This document shows positions 47,268 through 59,100 of a DNA stretch of 64,000 nt, one piece after another (the stretch's first letter is position 1; each line of letters starts with the position of its first letter). Origin of the DNA: Amphibalanus amphitrite (lineage: Eukaryota > Arthropoda > Thecostraca > Balanomorpha > Balanidae); assembly GCF_019059575.1 (NCBI RefSeq), contig NW_024881567.1:963001-1027000 (forward strand). The letters run 5' to 3'. The position numbers and the translations under genes were made by a program. The notes under the pieces are model-generated. The model was given only the letters and a program-made list of their open reading frames with translations, was not told the origin of the DNA and made no database searches.

Positions 47268-47355
47268 TTCCTCTCTGTAGGTATCAGTCTCCTTGCCGTC
47301 CTCCCTGAAGTCCCTGTCAGTCTTTTCCTTCATACTTATCCTCCTTTCTCCCACC

Positions 47356-47476
<121 letters not shown>

Positions 47477-47620
47477 CCGTCCGTCTGTCCATCTCTTTGT
47501 CCGTCTCTCCGTCCGTCCGTCCGCCCTTCCGTCTCTCAGTCCGTCCATCCATCCGTCCGTTTCTCCATTCTCCGTCCGTCCGTCTCTCCGTATGTTCGTC
47601 CGTCCGTCTATCTGTCTCCC

Positions 47621-48774
47621 CAGACCCCATCCGAAAACGCCCTAAAACAAACGAGTCCTCAAATTAATAGGTTAGGGGCATATGCCCCCGGACAGGAGCC
47701 TGAGGGGCATTCAGTACAAGTATGCCCCCCCCATTCAGACTTACACTTCTTACGCCTATAACGAGGAATAAATAAAAATTGATTAGAAAGCCTTCCTAGT
47801 AACTAGGTACTTTTGTGATCAGAGTCGTTTTAGTAACCTCAATTTAGTTGTCATTGCGTTACTGTGCACTTTAAAGCAAACTTTTCGTAATAAAAGTTAA
47901 GTTTTCGTCTTATTCCTGAAAGGAAAACGTAAATTTCCGGCGATTTCTGGCGCTGCCGGGTTATTTGTCCCAAAAGCCCCCTCCTCCTGGATCTGCCAGT
48001 GGGGTATTGGCCCTGTTTCACCAGTGATAGCAGCACGCTGCATAGCTACGTTTGGAACAGAGTTGCTGTCTCGTTGAATGCGTTTGATACATTTGTTTGA
48101 TCGCACGGCCGTGAAGATGTTAGCATCAATATTTCATGACATCACACAGTTTGACGACGCCATGGTTTGTTGATGTTTCCATGGAAACCCAATTTGACAC
48201 GTGTAATAGCAGCGTGTTGCTATCACCGGTGAAACATGGCCCAGGTGGCCTTCCATTTGTTTTTGTTTTTTTTTTTAGAAAAAAACTATCGTATCAGGGC
48301 TATGACGAAAAATAAGTGGCCTAAATCCGATGAGAAGACAGGATTTGGGGGTACCCTAGGAGTAGGTTTGGCTCCGTGACCTGGTATGCCCCCCCCCCCC
48401 CGTGCTGAAACCCTGGATCCGCCAGTGCGTGAAATAATGCATTAAAGATTAAAGAACCATGCAAAGTTAGCCCTTTTACTAGTTTTACTGGCAAGGGCGA
48501 TAATGTTCCCCTGAATGTCCTTATTGATCAGTACGAGAATTTCTCTAGAGTTCTCGTAGATAATTTCTCTAGTTTCTGAAGAATTTTCGGGACCCATGCT
48601 CTTTTCATACTGGATGCAAATATATGCAAGGCACACATCCTCAACGCAAGACACCTTTTTCGGGACGAGAAATAGAATATCTTTGCCTAGGGTGATCGTT
48701 GGGCTGTAAAAGCTCCTGATTTATGCTCGTCTCAGCCCAAGCTACGGAACTGCTATTCCAGTTCAAAATCCATG
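47621..48774. repeat. Degraded hAT-type remnants and the right arm of element C
   Basis: Two solitary right ends of the CCTGGATCNGCCAGTG type are seen (47986-48001, 48411-48426), with C-run blocks next to them. I could not find matching left ends or duplications. From 48436 the sequence belongs to the right side of C, including the inverted arm at 48562-48606. No gene. Confidence 0.5.
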
Positions 48775-48778
48775 TTAA

Positions 48779-49968
48779 CCCGCGCCCTGCTGGGGGTCCT
48801 GGATTTCCACGCCCTGCTGGGGGGGGGGGGTGTTTGAACACCCCCCCCTTGTAACTCGGCTCCTGGGCCACGTAGCGATACGCGGAAGGCGGCGTTCGAA
48901 AGAGCGTAAAAAATAATGACGAAATCACTTCGGTCAATTTTTTGGTCAGGACAAAGGTCAGGTCACCAGAGGTCATTGAAGGCAAAATTTCGCCGATTTC
49001 CAGGTCGAATGTCGAAATTTTCCAAGAAGCCAACGCATAACTCGGGAACCAATAGAGCTACAGCGCTGCGGAAAAGCGCATTCGATAGCCCTATTAACGC
49101 CCTTTCTGAGTAATTCTCTCAGATTTGACCTAACGTCAACGGTTTTGCCTGCAGGGGGCAAAAACTGCAAAAATAGCCGATTTTTTCGAAAACAGTTTTT
49201 CTGCAATAACTTTTGACCCAAGCCTTGTACGAGCTTACTTATACCGGCATCGTGTTCCTCTCGTCAAGACGCATCGAATGAACTATGACTTGACCTTGAA
49301 AGGTCAACTTGAAAATTTGACCTCAGGTCAAGGTCATGACCTGACCGGAAAGGGTCATGTTGCATATCAGTCGATCCGTATCGTCGAGCTGAACACATCT
49401 AAGGCGTTTTCATCGCTCTAGCATGCCTCTATCAAAAGTTATTTGCGAAAAACTGTTAGATACCATTCGTGACCTAAGATGACCTCAGGGCATAAACAAG
49501 GGTCACGGACACCATTTTCAAGTTCAGTGTGTCTAAACCACTTGTAATTCGGTGTTTGGAAGTGTTTATAATGTCTTTCATCCAAAAGAGACGCATTTCA
49601 ATTTTCTCCCATTGACTTATAATGGGGAGGTCGCAAAATTGACCTGACCTTAGGTCATCGATATAAAAATTCTGAGATATACATTTTGTACATGCTATTG
49701 CTCTTAGCAATCGCTGAAAGTTTCAAAGCGATCGGTCACTCGGTGTAGCTATGACAGACATTGAAAGTTTTTATGAGGTGAGGTCACTTCAAGTGACCTG
49801 GTGACCTGACCTTGAATGACCTTGGTCTGAAATTTTCACAACATGTGTAGAATTGATGTATGATAAGGTGTACCAAAAACGGCGGCGCTCCGCGCCGCCG
49901 TTTTTGAGATATTCGCGAAAAACCACAAGGGGGGGTGTTCAAACACCCCCCCCCCAGCAGGGCGCGGG
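48779..49968. mobile_element. Family D TTAA element D2, 1,190 bp, reverse orientation
   Basis: TTAA lies at 48775-48778 and 49969-49972. It is reverse complementary to D1 from end to end, with the palindrome GGCGGCGC-TCC-GCGCCGCC at 49881-49899. It lies only 4 bp from the last 17 bp of C, so it inserted almost at the terminus of C. Confidence 0.9.
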
Positions 49969-49993
49969 TTAAAAAGTGAACTATTTCCTTTAA

Positions 49994-50425
49994 CCAGTGA
50001 TGCGGTGTCACTTTTTCTGCCCGTAGCGAGGAGCTGAGTATCATCAGCGTATTGAACGATGGTCACCTCGCTCTCTACGTACAAACTGATGTCGTTCGAG
50101 TACACGGTGTACAACAACGGTCCGAGCGAGGTACCTTGGTACACTCCAATCGGGTTTCTCATCGGTTTGGAGGTCACCTGTTCGTTCTGTGGCGAGCTCA
50201 TTCGAACGTATTGAAAATGATCCGAAAGATAACTTTGGAACCACTCAGTGTTCACTCCATAAAGTTCAAGTTTTTGAAGCAGTTTGGCGTGATTCACAAC
50301 ATCAAAACATTTACTCAGGTCTAACAAGACAAGAAGACAGATATGACCCTGATCCATGGCCTGATGGATGCGATCGGCAAGGCCGTATAGAGAAGGTAAA
50401 ACCGTCCCGCGGTTTTTGCCGCCCG
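49994..50425 (-). pseudogene. Non-LTR retrotransposon M2, RT catalytic part
   Basis: Minus-strand translation carries YGLADRIHQAMDQG, LLVLLDLSKCFDVVNH (motif A with catalytic Asp), WFQSYLSDHFQYV, GVYQGTSLGPLLYTVYSNDI (motif B) and IVQYADDTQLLATG (YADD). It ends SDTASLVK at the TTAA shared with element C. The 5' end is truncated near 50425. The thumb half is at 35628-36560. No stop or frameshift is seen in this half. Confidence 0.88.
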
Positions 50426-50698
50426 AAAACTTTAACATTACGTGACGTCACTGGAGACTTCGGCGCTCCGACGGTCGGCGGCGCTGCATGGTTATGACTT
50501 ATGTATGAGGGTTAGGCATCCCGGCGAGGCGTCGTAAATGAAGGAGTTTCGAGTACCTAATACACATTCATCGTGTTTAATGGATTTACAGGAACGGCTA
50601 CCCCTCTGCCAGCCCCACCTAACTGTAATGTAGCTCGCGGCCTCGGACCGGTAGCCTGCTCCTCCCCGAACGCCATTCCTTCAGCCCTGGCGTGTTAC
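50426..50698. other. Short unassigned spacer
   Basis: It carries a CRE-like GTGACGTCAC near 50441-50450. Nothing else is recognised. Confidence 0.3.
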
Positions 50699-51005
50699 GA
50701 CCCCCCCCCCCCCTCGCGTTTGGCCCCTGATTGAGCTAGAGATTCGTGGAAAGAACGAGCGTGTTGCCCGTAAAGAGAGCAAGCCAATGATGCCCAATTT
50801 TAAGGTCCTAAGTCATCGGATGACCTCCCAGGTCAGGTCAATGACCCAAAAGTCGGGAAAATCGGGACCTGTTAGAACGTCGTAAAGGGTGGCTGCTATG
50901 GGGTTTTTCGGGGCGCTGATCACGAATATCACGTTAGTTTTGATCACAGATGATGTCTTTATGCATTTAGGCCAGGTCGGGTCAGGTCAAGTCAGGTCAA
51001 CCAGT
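50699..51005. repeat. Family F fragment F3 (reverse orientation)
   Basis: It matches the right third of F2 in reverse complement: the C-run hairpin remnant, GATTGAGCTAGAG, AACGAGCGTGTTGCCCGT, AATTTTAAGGTCCTA, ACCTGTTAGAACGTCGT and the final AGGTCGGGTCAGGTCA array. TTAA termini are missing. Confidence 0.75.
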
Positions 51006-51007
51006 AC

Positions 51008-51178
51008 CTAGGGGTACTGCCGAGCCGGGCACTAGAGGTGCTGTGGGATCTGAGTGCCAGCGGTCAGCCTATAGGCCGCACTATAGTGCGGCAGCTACTA
51101 ATGGGTCGGGCCGAGGCTATACGTGGAAACACGTGCTACATATGCGGGGCTGAATCACACCACGTGGCACGTGGATGA
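51008..51178 (+). pseudogene. Unrecognised coding remnant with a CxxC motif
   Basis: An open stretch of 57 codons has no ATG at its start. It encodes LEVLWDLSASGQPIGR and later NTCYICGAESHH, a possible zinc-binding CxxC-x4-HH. It could be a fragment of a mobile-element protein. I cannot name a family. Confidence 0.25.
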
Positions 51179-52112
51179 CCGATGTACCCTAGCAGTAGCA
51201 CCCCCAGATTCGGTAACGCCTTCGGTAAAAGCGGCGGGGGCCGTGTTCAGTGACACTAACACCGCCGCTGGCGTGCGGTTTTGAGTTACGGCTGGTGAGC
51301 TGGAAAGACACGACGCTGAACTGCGGGCATGCAGAGGCTGTGAGGAAGGTGGAGTTATGTTACACGGCGCGCAGCTTATAGGAGGCCCAAGAGCAGTCGG
51401 GCTGGAGGGGGCGACAAGCAGCGTCCGCTTCTGCTCGGCATAAGAAGAGAACAGCCGTTCCGATCAGCAGCGTCTGGAGACAGTGTGCAATCCAACCGTC
51501 CGATAAAGACGATCTTACTTTGTCCTAAAACGTGGATATGAACAATTAGTTGGGTTCCGAGCCGTCACCGGCTCTGGCCACCGTAGCTAGCGTCAGCGAC
51601 ACCGGCACCAGAGCCAGTGACCGGTGACAGACTGGTTCAGACCCAATGTATCGCCACCCACCCTCTATAGATGGCCTTGCACCCTCCCCCTCCTGTCAGA
51701 CGAGTCCGAGCGAGTCGGGTTCGTCGATCAAGACTGCATGAGCTCAGCGATCATGAAATGTCTCAGCTTGGGCCTTCTTTATAACCTTGATGTGCGATTT
51801 ATAGGCATTACTGGAACGTTCCGCACTGCAGTAAACACTTTAGATGGACCTTGCGCGCATTCCCAATGAATGTCACTAAAAAGGATATGCAAATACACAC
51901 AGAAGAACACATGCACGCACCAACACAAGCTTCGCACGCATGCAGGCGCGCGCACACAACACATACTGTTAATTTGCAGCCTAATGGCCGTTGCAGCGTT
52001 TTAAGCACCGACCAATGAGAGCCGTTGGAGACCAGGTCTCCAGTGACGTAATCGCGCCGGGTAATGCAATTGGCCCCTGGGCGGCTCCAAATGCCGGGAC
52101 GGCACCCCCCTG
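51179..52112. other. Unassigned spacer
   Basis: No repeat or gene that I recognise. A CACACA/GCGCGC-type patch lies near 51890-51965. Other shadow ORFs show no domain. Confidence 0.3.
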
Positions 52113-52590
52113 GCGATCGGTAATTTGAATAAGTGCCGTTTCGGCGAAAGCCATGTTGGGCGGAAGCAAGAAGGCAGTTGTTGACGAAGAAAGAGTACAA
52201 CTGTTCGTGAACTAGCCGTTCTATGATCTTTGAGAGACAGGGCACAAGCGATATAGGGCGAAAACTAGATGGGTCGGTGAGAGCACCGACTGACTTGTAA
52301 ATGGGCTGTATCACGGAGAGCTTCCACGGCGTAGGTACTGTACTGGTGACCAAACTAGTGTTAATTACGCAAAGGATCACATGTGCTATCGCGTCAAAGC
52401 AGGATTTCAAAAACTTCATCGTAATCCCGTCTGCATCACACGCCCCGCTGCCGTTCATGCACAGTACCGTAGCACGCAGCTCTCCCATAGTGACAGGTCT
52501 CACACGGAACTGAGCGGTGGAGACACGGGGGAGTCGAACAGGCAGCTCACGGAAATCGGGGGGACGCGCGACAGTGAAAATGGCGCGGGG
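52113..52590 (-). pseudogene. Non-LTR retrotransposon M1, RT N-terminal fragment
   Basis: Minus-strand translation reads CDADGITMKFLKSC, VPTPWKLSVIQPIYKS (motif 1 region), SSFRPISLVPCLSKIIERLV (motif 2) and SAQHGFRR (motif 2a/3), then after a frameshift ETALIQITDR, where it ends. It is not simply the missing start of M2: its last residues overlap the M2 start with a different sequence, so it is a separate copy, probably of a related family. Both ends are truncated. Confidence 0.8.
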
Positions 52591-53160
52591 GTTGCCACCA
52601 CCCCCGCGTCATTTCGTTCCTGTTGGAGATAGAGCTTCATTATAAAGATTTCCAGATTCTTTAAGAAGAGACAAACCCAATGGTACCCAATTTTATCTCA
52701 TAAGGTCAATCATTGACCTTCCAGGTCCGGTCAAACTAAAAAATGTTGCTGTTTAGGGCCACCGTTGGAATATAACGCGCGGTGCCCATCATATACCGAT
52801 GACGCTGCCGTTTGTGGTGTCAAGCCAGCTAGAACAGCTCTTTGTCACACTATCCGACTAGGTTTTTACTGGCTGTGGTCATTTGAGGTCAGGTTAAGTC
52901 AAGGTGAATATGTGTTTGTATGCCTGTGTGTGTCTGTGTGTATACTGATGTGTGCACCGATTGGTTTGTGTGTCCCCATTCGATGTCTCCAGAACCGCTG
53001 CGCCGATCGTCACTAAACTTTCAGTACCCTCCCCACATTGCTCCAACACACGGTAAATAACTTTTGAAAATACCCATCTCCAATTTTGGTGTTTTCTGAA
53101 CCAAAATTTTGCGAGGAATCCGATGGTGTGGTCCCCGAAATCTGAAAAATTTCCATTTTG
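52570..53160. repeat. Family E fragment E3
   Basis: It has the E-family order: GGTTGCCACCACCCCCGCG hairpin, TTGGAGATAGAGCTTC, AGGTCAATCATTGACC, CATATACCGATGACGCTGCC, a TGTGTGTCTGTGTG run (52926-52942) and CTTTCAGTACCCTCC. The start abuts M1. Confidence 0.7.
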
Positions 53161-54906
53161 GAGATAGCACCTATTTTAAAAAAAGTAAATATTCGTCATG
53201 CACAAAAGTCAAATAAATTGAAAATATAATGAGTGAATATTTATAACAACACTAGAATGTATCAAACATGGATTACTTAGATGTTAACTTAGATGTTTGA
53301 CTTTACACCGCTATTACCAGAAAAGTTGTGGACCACTTTACCGTTATTGCTTGCACGGGAGGATTTGCAATTCAATTCTGGACAGATACTGAAAGATTGA
53401 CGTTCATATGATAATTTTGACGTGAGTTATTGGCGAAAAACAGGTGGGGTTGGCGAAATCCGCCCCTTCCATCGGCCGTGCTACGTTGTACTACTTGTTG
53501 CTATATCATCCAAAGTTATCGTTGGTCCACTCTAATTTTCTCAGCACGTGTGCCTTACGTGTAGTGGAATACAATATCAAAATTTGAGCAAAATCGAAGG
53601 GTATTCATTTTTCACAAATTATATTTTAAGAATTAAATCAAAATAAAATAAATTCAAAATCACGAAAAAATATAAAAATTGCCACATTTAACTAGCATAA
53701 CTCCTTATGTACACGTTTCAGTTTATTTGAAATTAATAGCTTCAAAAATGTTGAAGCTATAGATCTTTCAAGATTGTAATACACGTCCAATTCTGCTCAA
53801 AAAGCAGAAGTTTAGCGACTTGTATCTCTGTAGCCCGAGGGCATATGACAAAATCCTTTCACCCTCAGAGGTTTCACCCAATAGCCAATAAGTATACCAG
53901 GTTTGAACAAAATCGCAGAGGTGGCCGATTTTGGCTGTCCCGGTTGACATGGAACCACCTATAAAAAACAATATTTTGGTGGGTTTCAGCTTAGCAAGAA
54001 AGACTATAAGATATTGCATATCTAGGGAGCGAGGTTAGAAGTAGCATGCATCCCCGGCGGCCAAAGCGGCCACCTCTTGGCCACCTCGTCGACTCGCAGG
54101 TCCTGTGGGATTCCGTGATGCTTCAGTGCTGACAGCTTCACCCAAGCTTCACCCACAGAAGCACGGGTAGAGCAGTATGAGTAGAATGTGGGGTGAGGTG
54201 TCTGTCCGCCTCTTCATTGTAGGTACATGTACAACGTATACATCGCCTCGTCCCGCCGAAGCTCGGTATCGACCGTTACTTATTCACAACTGGCGGATCC
54301 ATGCAGCGGTCTTGGACATTGCGGGGGCTTACCCTAAAAAGGTTTCTCCGAATTAATTTTAAAAACTCGGATTTCGATTTCTTGCGCACTTCTGTGCAGT
54401 GTGATGAACGAACATTTCCTCAGAGAAGTTGTGAAGTTTTGTTTTATTCTCCGAAAAGCGATTTCGGGCGCTGCCCCGGTTGTGGGGGAAGACATTTGCC
54501 CCAAATGCCTTCCCCGGGATCCGCCAGTGGGCTGCTTCACCCCGAGCTTTACTAAAACGTCTTCAAACCCCACCAGAAACCGATGGTAAGGTGAATTTAA
54601 ATCCAATAACTCATCTCTGTCTGCCCGCCTAAATATACCTACTGCACATGGTACGGGACCCGGTCCTGTCGGAGCTCTGAGCCGATCGTGACATTTTCGG
54701 CTTTCCCCATCCCATGCTCGATTAGACACGTTCTCCTTCCCCACCCGATTGCTGATGTCTATTTAAATTTAATACCCCATCTCTGTTTTCCCGCCCATAA
54801 CCCATTTATTGCACACCGCTCAGCGCCCGGCCCCGCCAGAAATATCCTAGCGCGCTGAGCAGTTGCCTCCAGCCGCGTCATCGCGAGGCCCCGCGCGGCT
54901 CATAAC
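53161..54906. other. AT-rich unassigned stretch
   Basis: No gene or known repeat. Near 54293 and 54533 there is a degraded inverted pair, ACTGGCGGATCC and GGATCCGCCAGT, possibly a decayed hAT MITE without a visible duplication. Confidence 0.35.
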
Positions 54907-55459
54907 CAGGGCTGCGGAGTCGGAGTCGGAGTTGGAGTCGGCCGGAGTCGACAGTTCTGCCAGGAGTCGGAGTCGGAGTCGCCCAAATCTTACCGATTCC
55001 GACTCCGGAGTCAGAGTTAACGCTGCATGGCTCAACATCATGCACTGCACCTGTTTGATTGACGATACTGCACTCGAAATTAGATTTTGTAATAGGTCAT
55101 TTTTCTGTTTTGAACGAACGTTTTCAGCGAAAGAAGCAGAATACGGTGAATGCCCCAGAACCTGCTTTTTAAATCTGCTTGTGATTTGTAATGCCATAGA
55201 CTACTACATATCTACTACATAGACTACTACATAGACATGTAGTAGTCTATGTTAATGCATATTTGCAACGCAAAGCCTTTGGAACGCGCATGGGATCGTT
55301 TCAGGCAAGATAAAAATATATCCATTATGAACTTCAATATCATGATATGGGTATTCATAGAACCGTCCGGAGTCTGAGTCGGAGCTGGAGTCGGAGTCGA
55401 TTTTTGAAGCCGGAGTCGGAGTCGGAGTCACCCTAAAATCCATCGACTCCGCAGCCCTG
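54907..55459. mobile_element. hAT-like MITE R1, 553 bp, with GGAGTC arrays at both ends
   Basis: The 8-bp duplication CTCATAAC lies at 54899-54906 and 55460-55467. The inverted repeat CAGGGCTGCGGAGTCG is followed on both sides by GGAGTC hexamer arrays (54914-55016 and 55369-55445, reverse). The centre is AT-rich, with a TACATAGACTACTACATAG repeat near 55200-55245. No coding. Confidence 0.9.
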
Positions 55460-55675
55460 CTCATAACTGAATACATTGCGCGAATAGCCGTGTCGCCCCC
55501 ATGGAGGATACGAGGAAACGACGTAAGACTTATGCCTTAGAATGAGACGGGAGCGGAACGAGGGGAGGGACGACGTGGATCAAGCTGGTCCTTCCCACCT
55601 CCGTACCTATTCCCAGGTGGGTGACGGCACGTGATCGCCTGAGGCGGTGGGGGGTAAAATATTTTCGTCATTTAA

Positions 55676-57160
55676 CCTTCGCCTCAGTGGGGGGTGGACA
55701 TATGTTACCACCCTGTCGCGTTTTTTTTTGCGTGTGAATAAAAAACCGCGGCGCTACGCGCCGCGCCGCTTGGGGTAGCTTTTGGTACATCAATTTTGGA
55801 CAATGTGTGAAATTTTTGACCCCAGGTCATGTCAGGTCAGGTCACCAGGTCAAGTTAACTGACCAAGCTTAAAAAAGTTTGCAATCATGTCTAGCCTGCA
55901 GTGTTTGTCAGAAAGGTTTTAAACTTGGTGAATTGCATGATGTTATGGGCGCCTACAATTTGTATATCTCGGATATTTTATATCCGTGACCTAAGGTCAG
56001 GTCAGTGGCGTGACCTTTCCATTACAAGTCAATGGAGAAAAATGAAAATGCCTCTAGATCCGTGTGTATGCATAGGAACAGTCCAAATATTTCAGAATCA
56101 CAATGATTTGGAACACTAGTGATGACCAAGGTGTCATTTTTGCTGATAGCCTCTAGAAAGGTCATCCGAGGTCATTTGAGGCTACAAACAGATTTTTGCC
56201 AATAATTCGCGATTGGAAAGAGATAGAACGCTGGGATGATCTCATTGTGTATGTCTTGCTGAGACACATCGACTGATATGCAACATGACATTTTCCGGTC
56301 AGGTCATGACCTTGACCTGAGGTCAAATTTTCAAGTTGACCTTTCAAGGTCAAATTATAGTTCATTCGACGCGTCTCGGCGAGAGGAACACGATTCTGGC
56401 AATAGAAATGTCGTGGCTTTTTGTAGTCAAAAGTTATTGTCGAAAAACACTTTTCGTAAAAACAGCTATTTTTGGAGTTTTTCCCTCTGGAGGCTAAACC
56501 GTTGACCTAAGGTCAGTTTTGATAATAACCTTATCAAAAGAAGTTTAAAAGCTATCGATTGCTTTTCCATGCGTTTTTCTAGCTACCATAGTTCCTGAGA
56601 TCAGGGCTGCGGAGTCGATGGATTTACGGCGACTCCGACTCCGACTCCGACTCCGGCTTTCAAAAACCAACTTCGACTCCGACTCCGACTCCGGGCAGAA
56701 ATGTCGACTCCGATCGACTCCAACTCCCGACTCCGACTCCGCACACCTGGCAGGGCTGCGGAGTCGACAGATTTTCGGTGACTCCGACTCCGACTCCGGC
56801 TGGGGTTTCCAATATCGACTCCGACTCCGACTCCGACTCCGGTCACAACTGTCGACTCCGACCGACTCCGACTCCGACTCCGACTCCGACTCCGCAGCCC
56901 TGCCTGAGATAACGGCATGTTTTCTGAAAATATAATGACCATTAGCAAATTGTGACCTTTGATGACCTCTGGTGACCCCAATATTACTCTAAGATGAAAA
57001 ATGGACTAATACTTTCAAGCGTACGCATTGAGAGCTATCGACTGCTTTTTACCGCGTCTTTCTAGTCCTCTTAGTTTTTGAGTTAGATGTGGGTGGTAAC
57101 ATATGCCCCCCCCCCCCCCCACTAGGGCGAATTTGGCTGAAACCGCCACTGGGGCGCGGG
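55676..57160. mobile_element. Family S TTAA element, holding R2
   Basis: The left end is TTAA at 55672-55675 followed by CCTTCGCCTCAGTGGGGGG. The right end reads CCACTGGGGCGCGGG then CTAA, one base off TTAA. The palindrome GCGGCGC-TAC-GCGCCGC is at 55748-55764. The body follows the D order, including the GTCATGACCTTGACCTGAGG and GAGAGGAACACGAT blocks. Confidence 0.7.
56602..56902. mobile_element. hAT-like MITE R2, 301 bp, a fused double unit with GACTCC arrays
   Basis: The 8-bp duplication CCTGAGAT lies at 56594-56601 and 56903-56910. Outer ends are CAGGGCTGCGGAGTCG type, as in R1. An extra copy of that terminus lies inside at about 56753, so two units share one pair of duplications. GACTCC arrays fill most of the rest. 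Confidence 0.88.
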
Positions 57161-57163
57161 CTA

Positions 57164-57241
57164 ATGCTCAACATTAGGGAGACCCGCATATCGGCGTTCA
57201 GAGGGACCGTCAAGAAATACTTGAGCATGGCGCGGCGGTGA
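57164..57241 (+). pseudogene. C-terminal tail of a non-LTR reverse transcriptase
   Basis: 26 codons read NIRETRISAFRGTVKKYL and end in a stop. This resembles the last residues of the RTs at 35790 (PLAVREQPPGAFKRNVK) and 22840. The rest of the element is not adjacent. From 57242 to 57434 its probable 3' UTR continues with TAAGTGTCTTTT repeats. Confidence 0.45.
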
Positions 57242-57438
57242 ACGCACATATATGTACGCACAGGAGCAAGGCCCCACAGGAGCTTTTATTGTGATCTTAG
57301 CGCGTCCACTTTTGTTTTACATGTTTTAAGTGTCTTTTACCCATATCGTGTCTTTTACCGGTTAAGTGTCTTTTGCCCATATTTGATAATGTTGACGCGA
57401 GCACATGAAAAAACAGTGATTGTCTGGATGAGCTTTAA

Positions 57439-58590
57439 CCCGCGCCCCGTTGGGCTCTGCCGAGCAACGCTCGGCAACGCCCAACGCCCCCCCCCCCCAA
57501 CGGGGCGTTGGGGGAGGGGGGCAATTTCTCCCCCCCCTTAAGACCTCGAGAACCACGCAACCTAGCAACAAGCGGCAAACGGTGTTGGATAGCTCTATCA
57601 GGGAACTAACTTGTGACCAAATTTTATTGACCTAGGTCAAACCGATGACGTCACAGGTCAGGTCAAAGTTCGAATTTTCACCGTTTACAGGCATTTCAAG
57701 AAATGCGTTGTAAAATCGAGTAAAATGCATTTCATTGAAAATCATCGATGGGGGAATGTTCTTCAAACACATATTTTGCTATTTGAGGTCACTGATACCA
57801 GGTCAGGTCACAGAGGTCAGGTCACTGGGGGGTCACAATATGAAAGTGTCGTGTGATACATGTTTTATGGTCCATTTTACATGACAAATGCGATTATGTG
57901 GATCAGGCAGCCTTTGGGGCCAGCTTAGGTCACGTTTTGGTCAAGGCCAGGTCAAGGTCAGGTCAAGGTCAGGTCAAATTAGGTCAAATTTCAACGTTGA
58001 TATTTTTGCATAAAATGGGTATCGATTCGATGCAGCTCGTCACGGGGAGTTCAATGGTGGTCTTTGTTTTGCCCTACGTGGTCTAGAATCGCTAAAGATT
58101 GAGTTCAAACATTTGGCGTCATATTTTTGAAGTTTTTTCGCTATAACTTGGCCAAAAAAAAAACGAGATCGATCTAAAATTTGGTATGTATATAGAAGAG
58201 CGCAGGGACTATTACATACATTCCGTTTTTTCGAAATTTGGAAAACTTTTCGGATTTTTTGAGTTTTCTAAAACAATCAATTTTTTGAATTTTTGGGGGT
58301 CAAAAAACCAAACTTATGAAAATCCGAGATAGCAGTTTTGTAGCGCCGCTTTTTGTCTACTAGACCAATTAAAGAACTTTGAAATTGCTTGGTAACTGTA
58401 GATTTGGTGAGCGTTTCAAGATTGCATGTTTTTTGCTCATTTTTGCTCGAACATGACCTCAGTTTGACCTCAATAACTCCTGACCTAAGGTGACCTAAGA
58501 CTTGAAATTTGGTGTGAGGGTGTCAAATTGATGCCCGGGAAGGAAATGAAAATTTGATGAACCAAATTGATGCCCGAAAAGGAACTGGGG
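57439..58590. mobile_element. Family H TTAA element H2, right end lost
   Basis: TTAA at 57435-57438 is followed by CCCGCGCCCCGTTGGG, as in H1, with an expanded terminal CCCAACG/CGGGGCG palindrome. The body matches H1 in order and orientation, including the AGGTCA array at 57950-57985. The right terminus and GGCGGCGC palindrome are replaced by reversed G sequence from about 58590. Confidence 0.8.
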
Positions 58591-58831
58591 GGGGACAGAA
58601 TCTGCCCCCTCCCGTTTTTCGCCAATAACTTCTAAACGCATTACGCCAGCGACGTCAAACTTTCAGTACCTTATCATACATCAATTTGACACATTCCCTG
58701 AAAATTTGAGCGAAATCTGTCGGAAACTTTTTGAGACATTGACGTTTTAGTGACGTCATGTTCGCCATTTTCGCCTAAAAAAACGGCAAAATTTCAAGCG
58801 CCGCTAACATCTTCATTTTCTTCATTTTTCA

Positions 58832-58955
58832 CATACACACATACATACACTCACGTCAGCCCACACATTTACACATACATACATGCACGCAGGCAAACAC
58901 ACAATACGCACATACATACGAACCATGCATACAAGAACACAAAAATATAGACACA
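58832..58955. repeat. ACAY-type simple repeat upstream of the L1-like ORF2
   Basis: Imperfect CACATACA/CATACATA repeats on the plus strand lie directly before the leader of the ORF2 gene. Confidence 0.8.
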
Positions 58956-59100
58956 AAGCACAACCAAGCTAAGGAAGCAGCAGAGGGTCTTGGTATGTTT
59001 CTTTGCAGTTATATGAAGAGTTTTCCTGGTTATATTGAGACGGTTATATCATGGAATATGAAGTTCACTAGGAGACATAAAAGTAAACTTAACAACAAGT

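Noticed and set aside
52113-52590. M1 as the missing 5' part of M2
   Set aside because: The end of M1 (ETALIQITDR) and the start of M2 (TVLPSLYGLADR) cover the same RT position with different residues, so they are separate copies.
54293-54533. Inverted pair ACTGGCGGATCC/GGATCCGCCAGT as a hAT MITE
   Set aside because: No 8-bp duplication and poor similarity beyond 12 bp; kept only as a remark.
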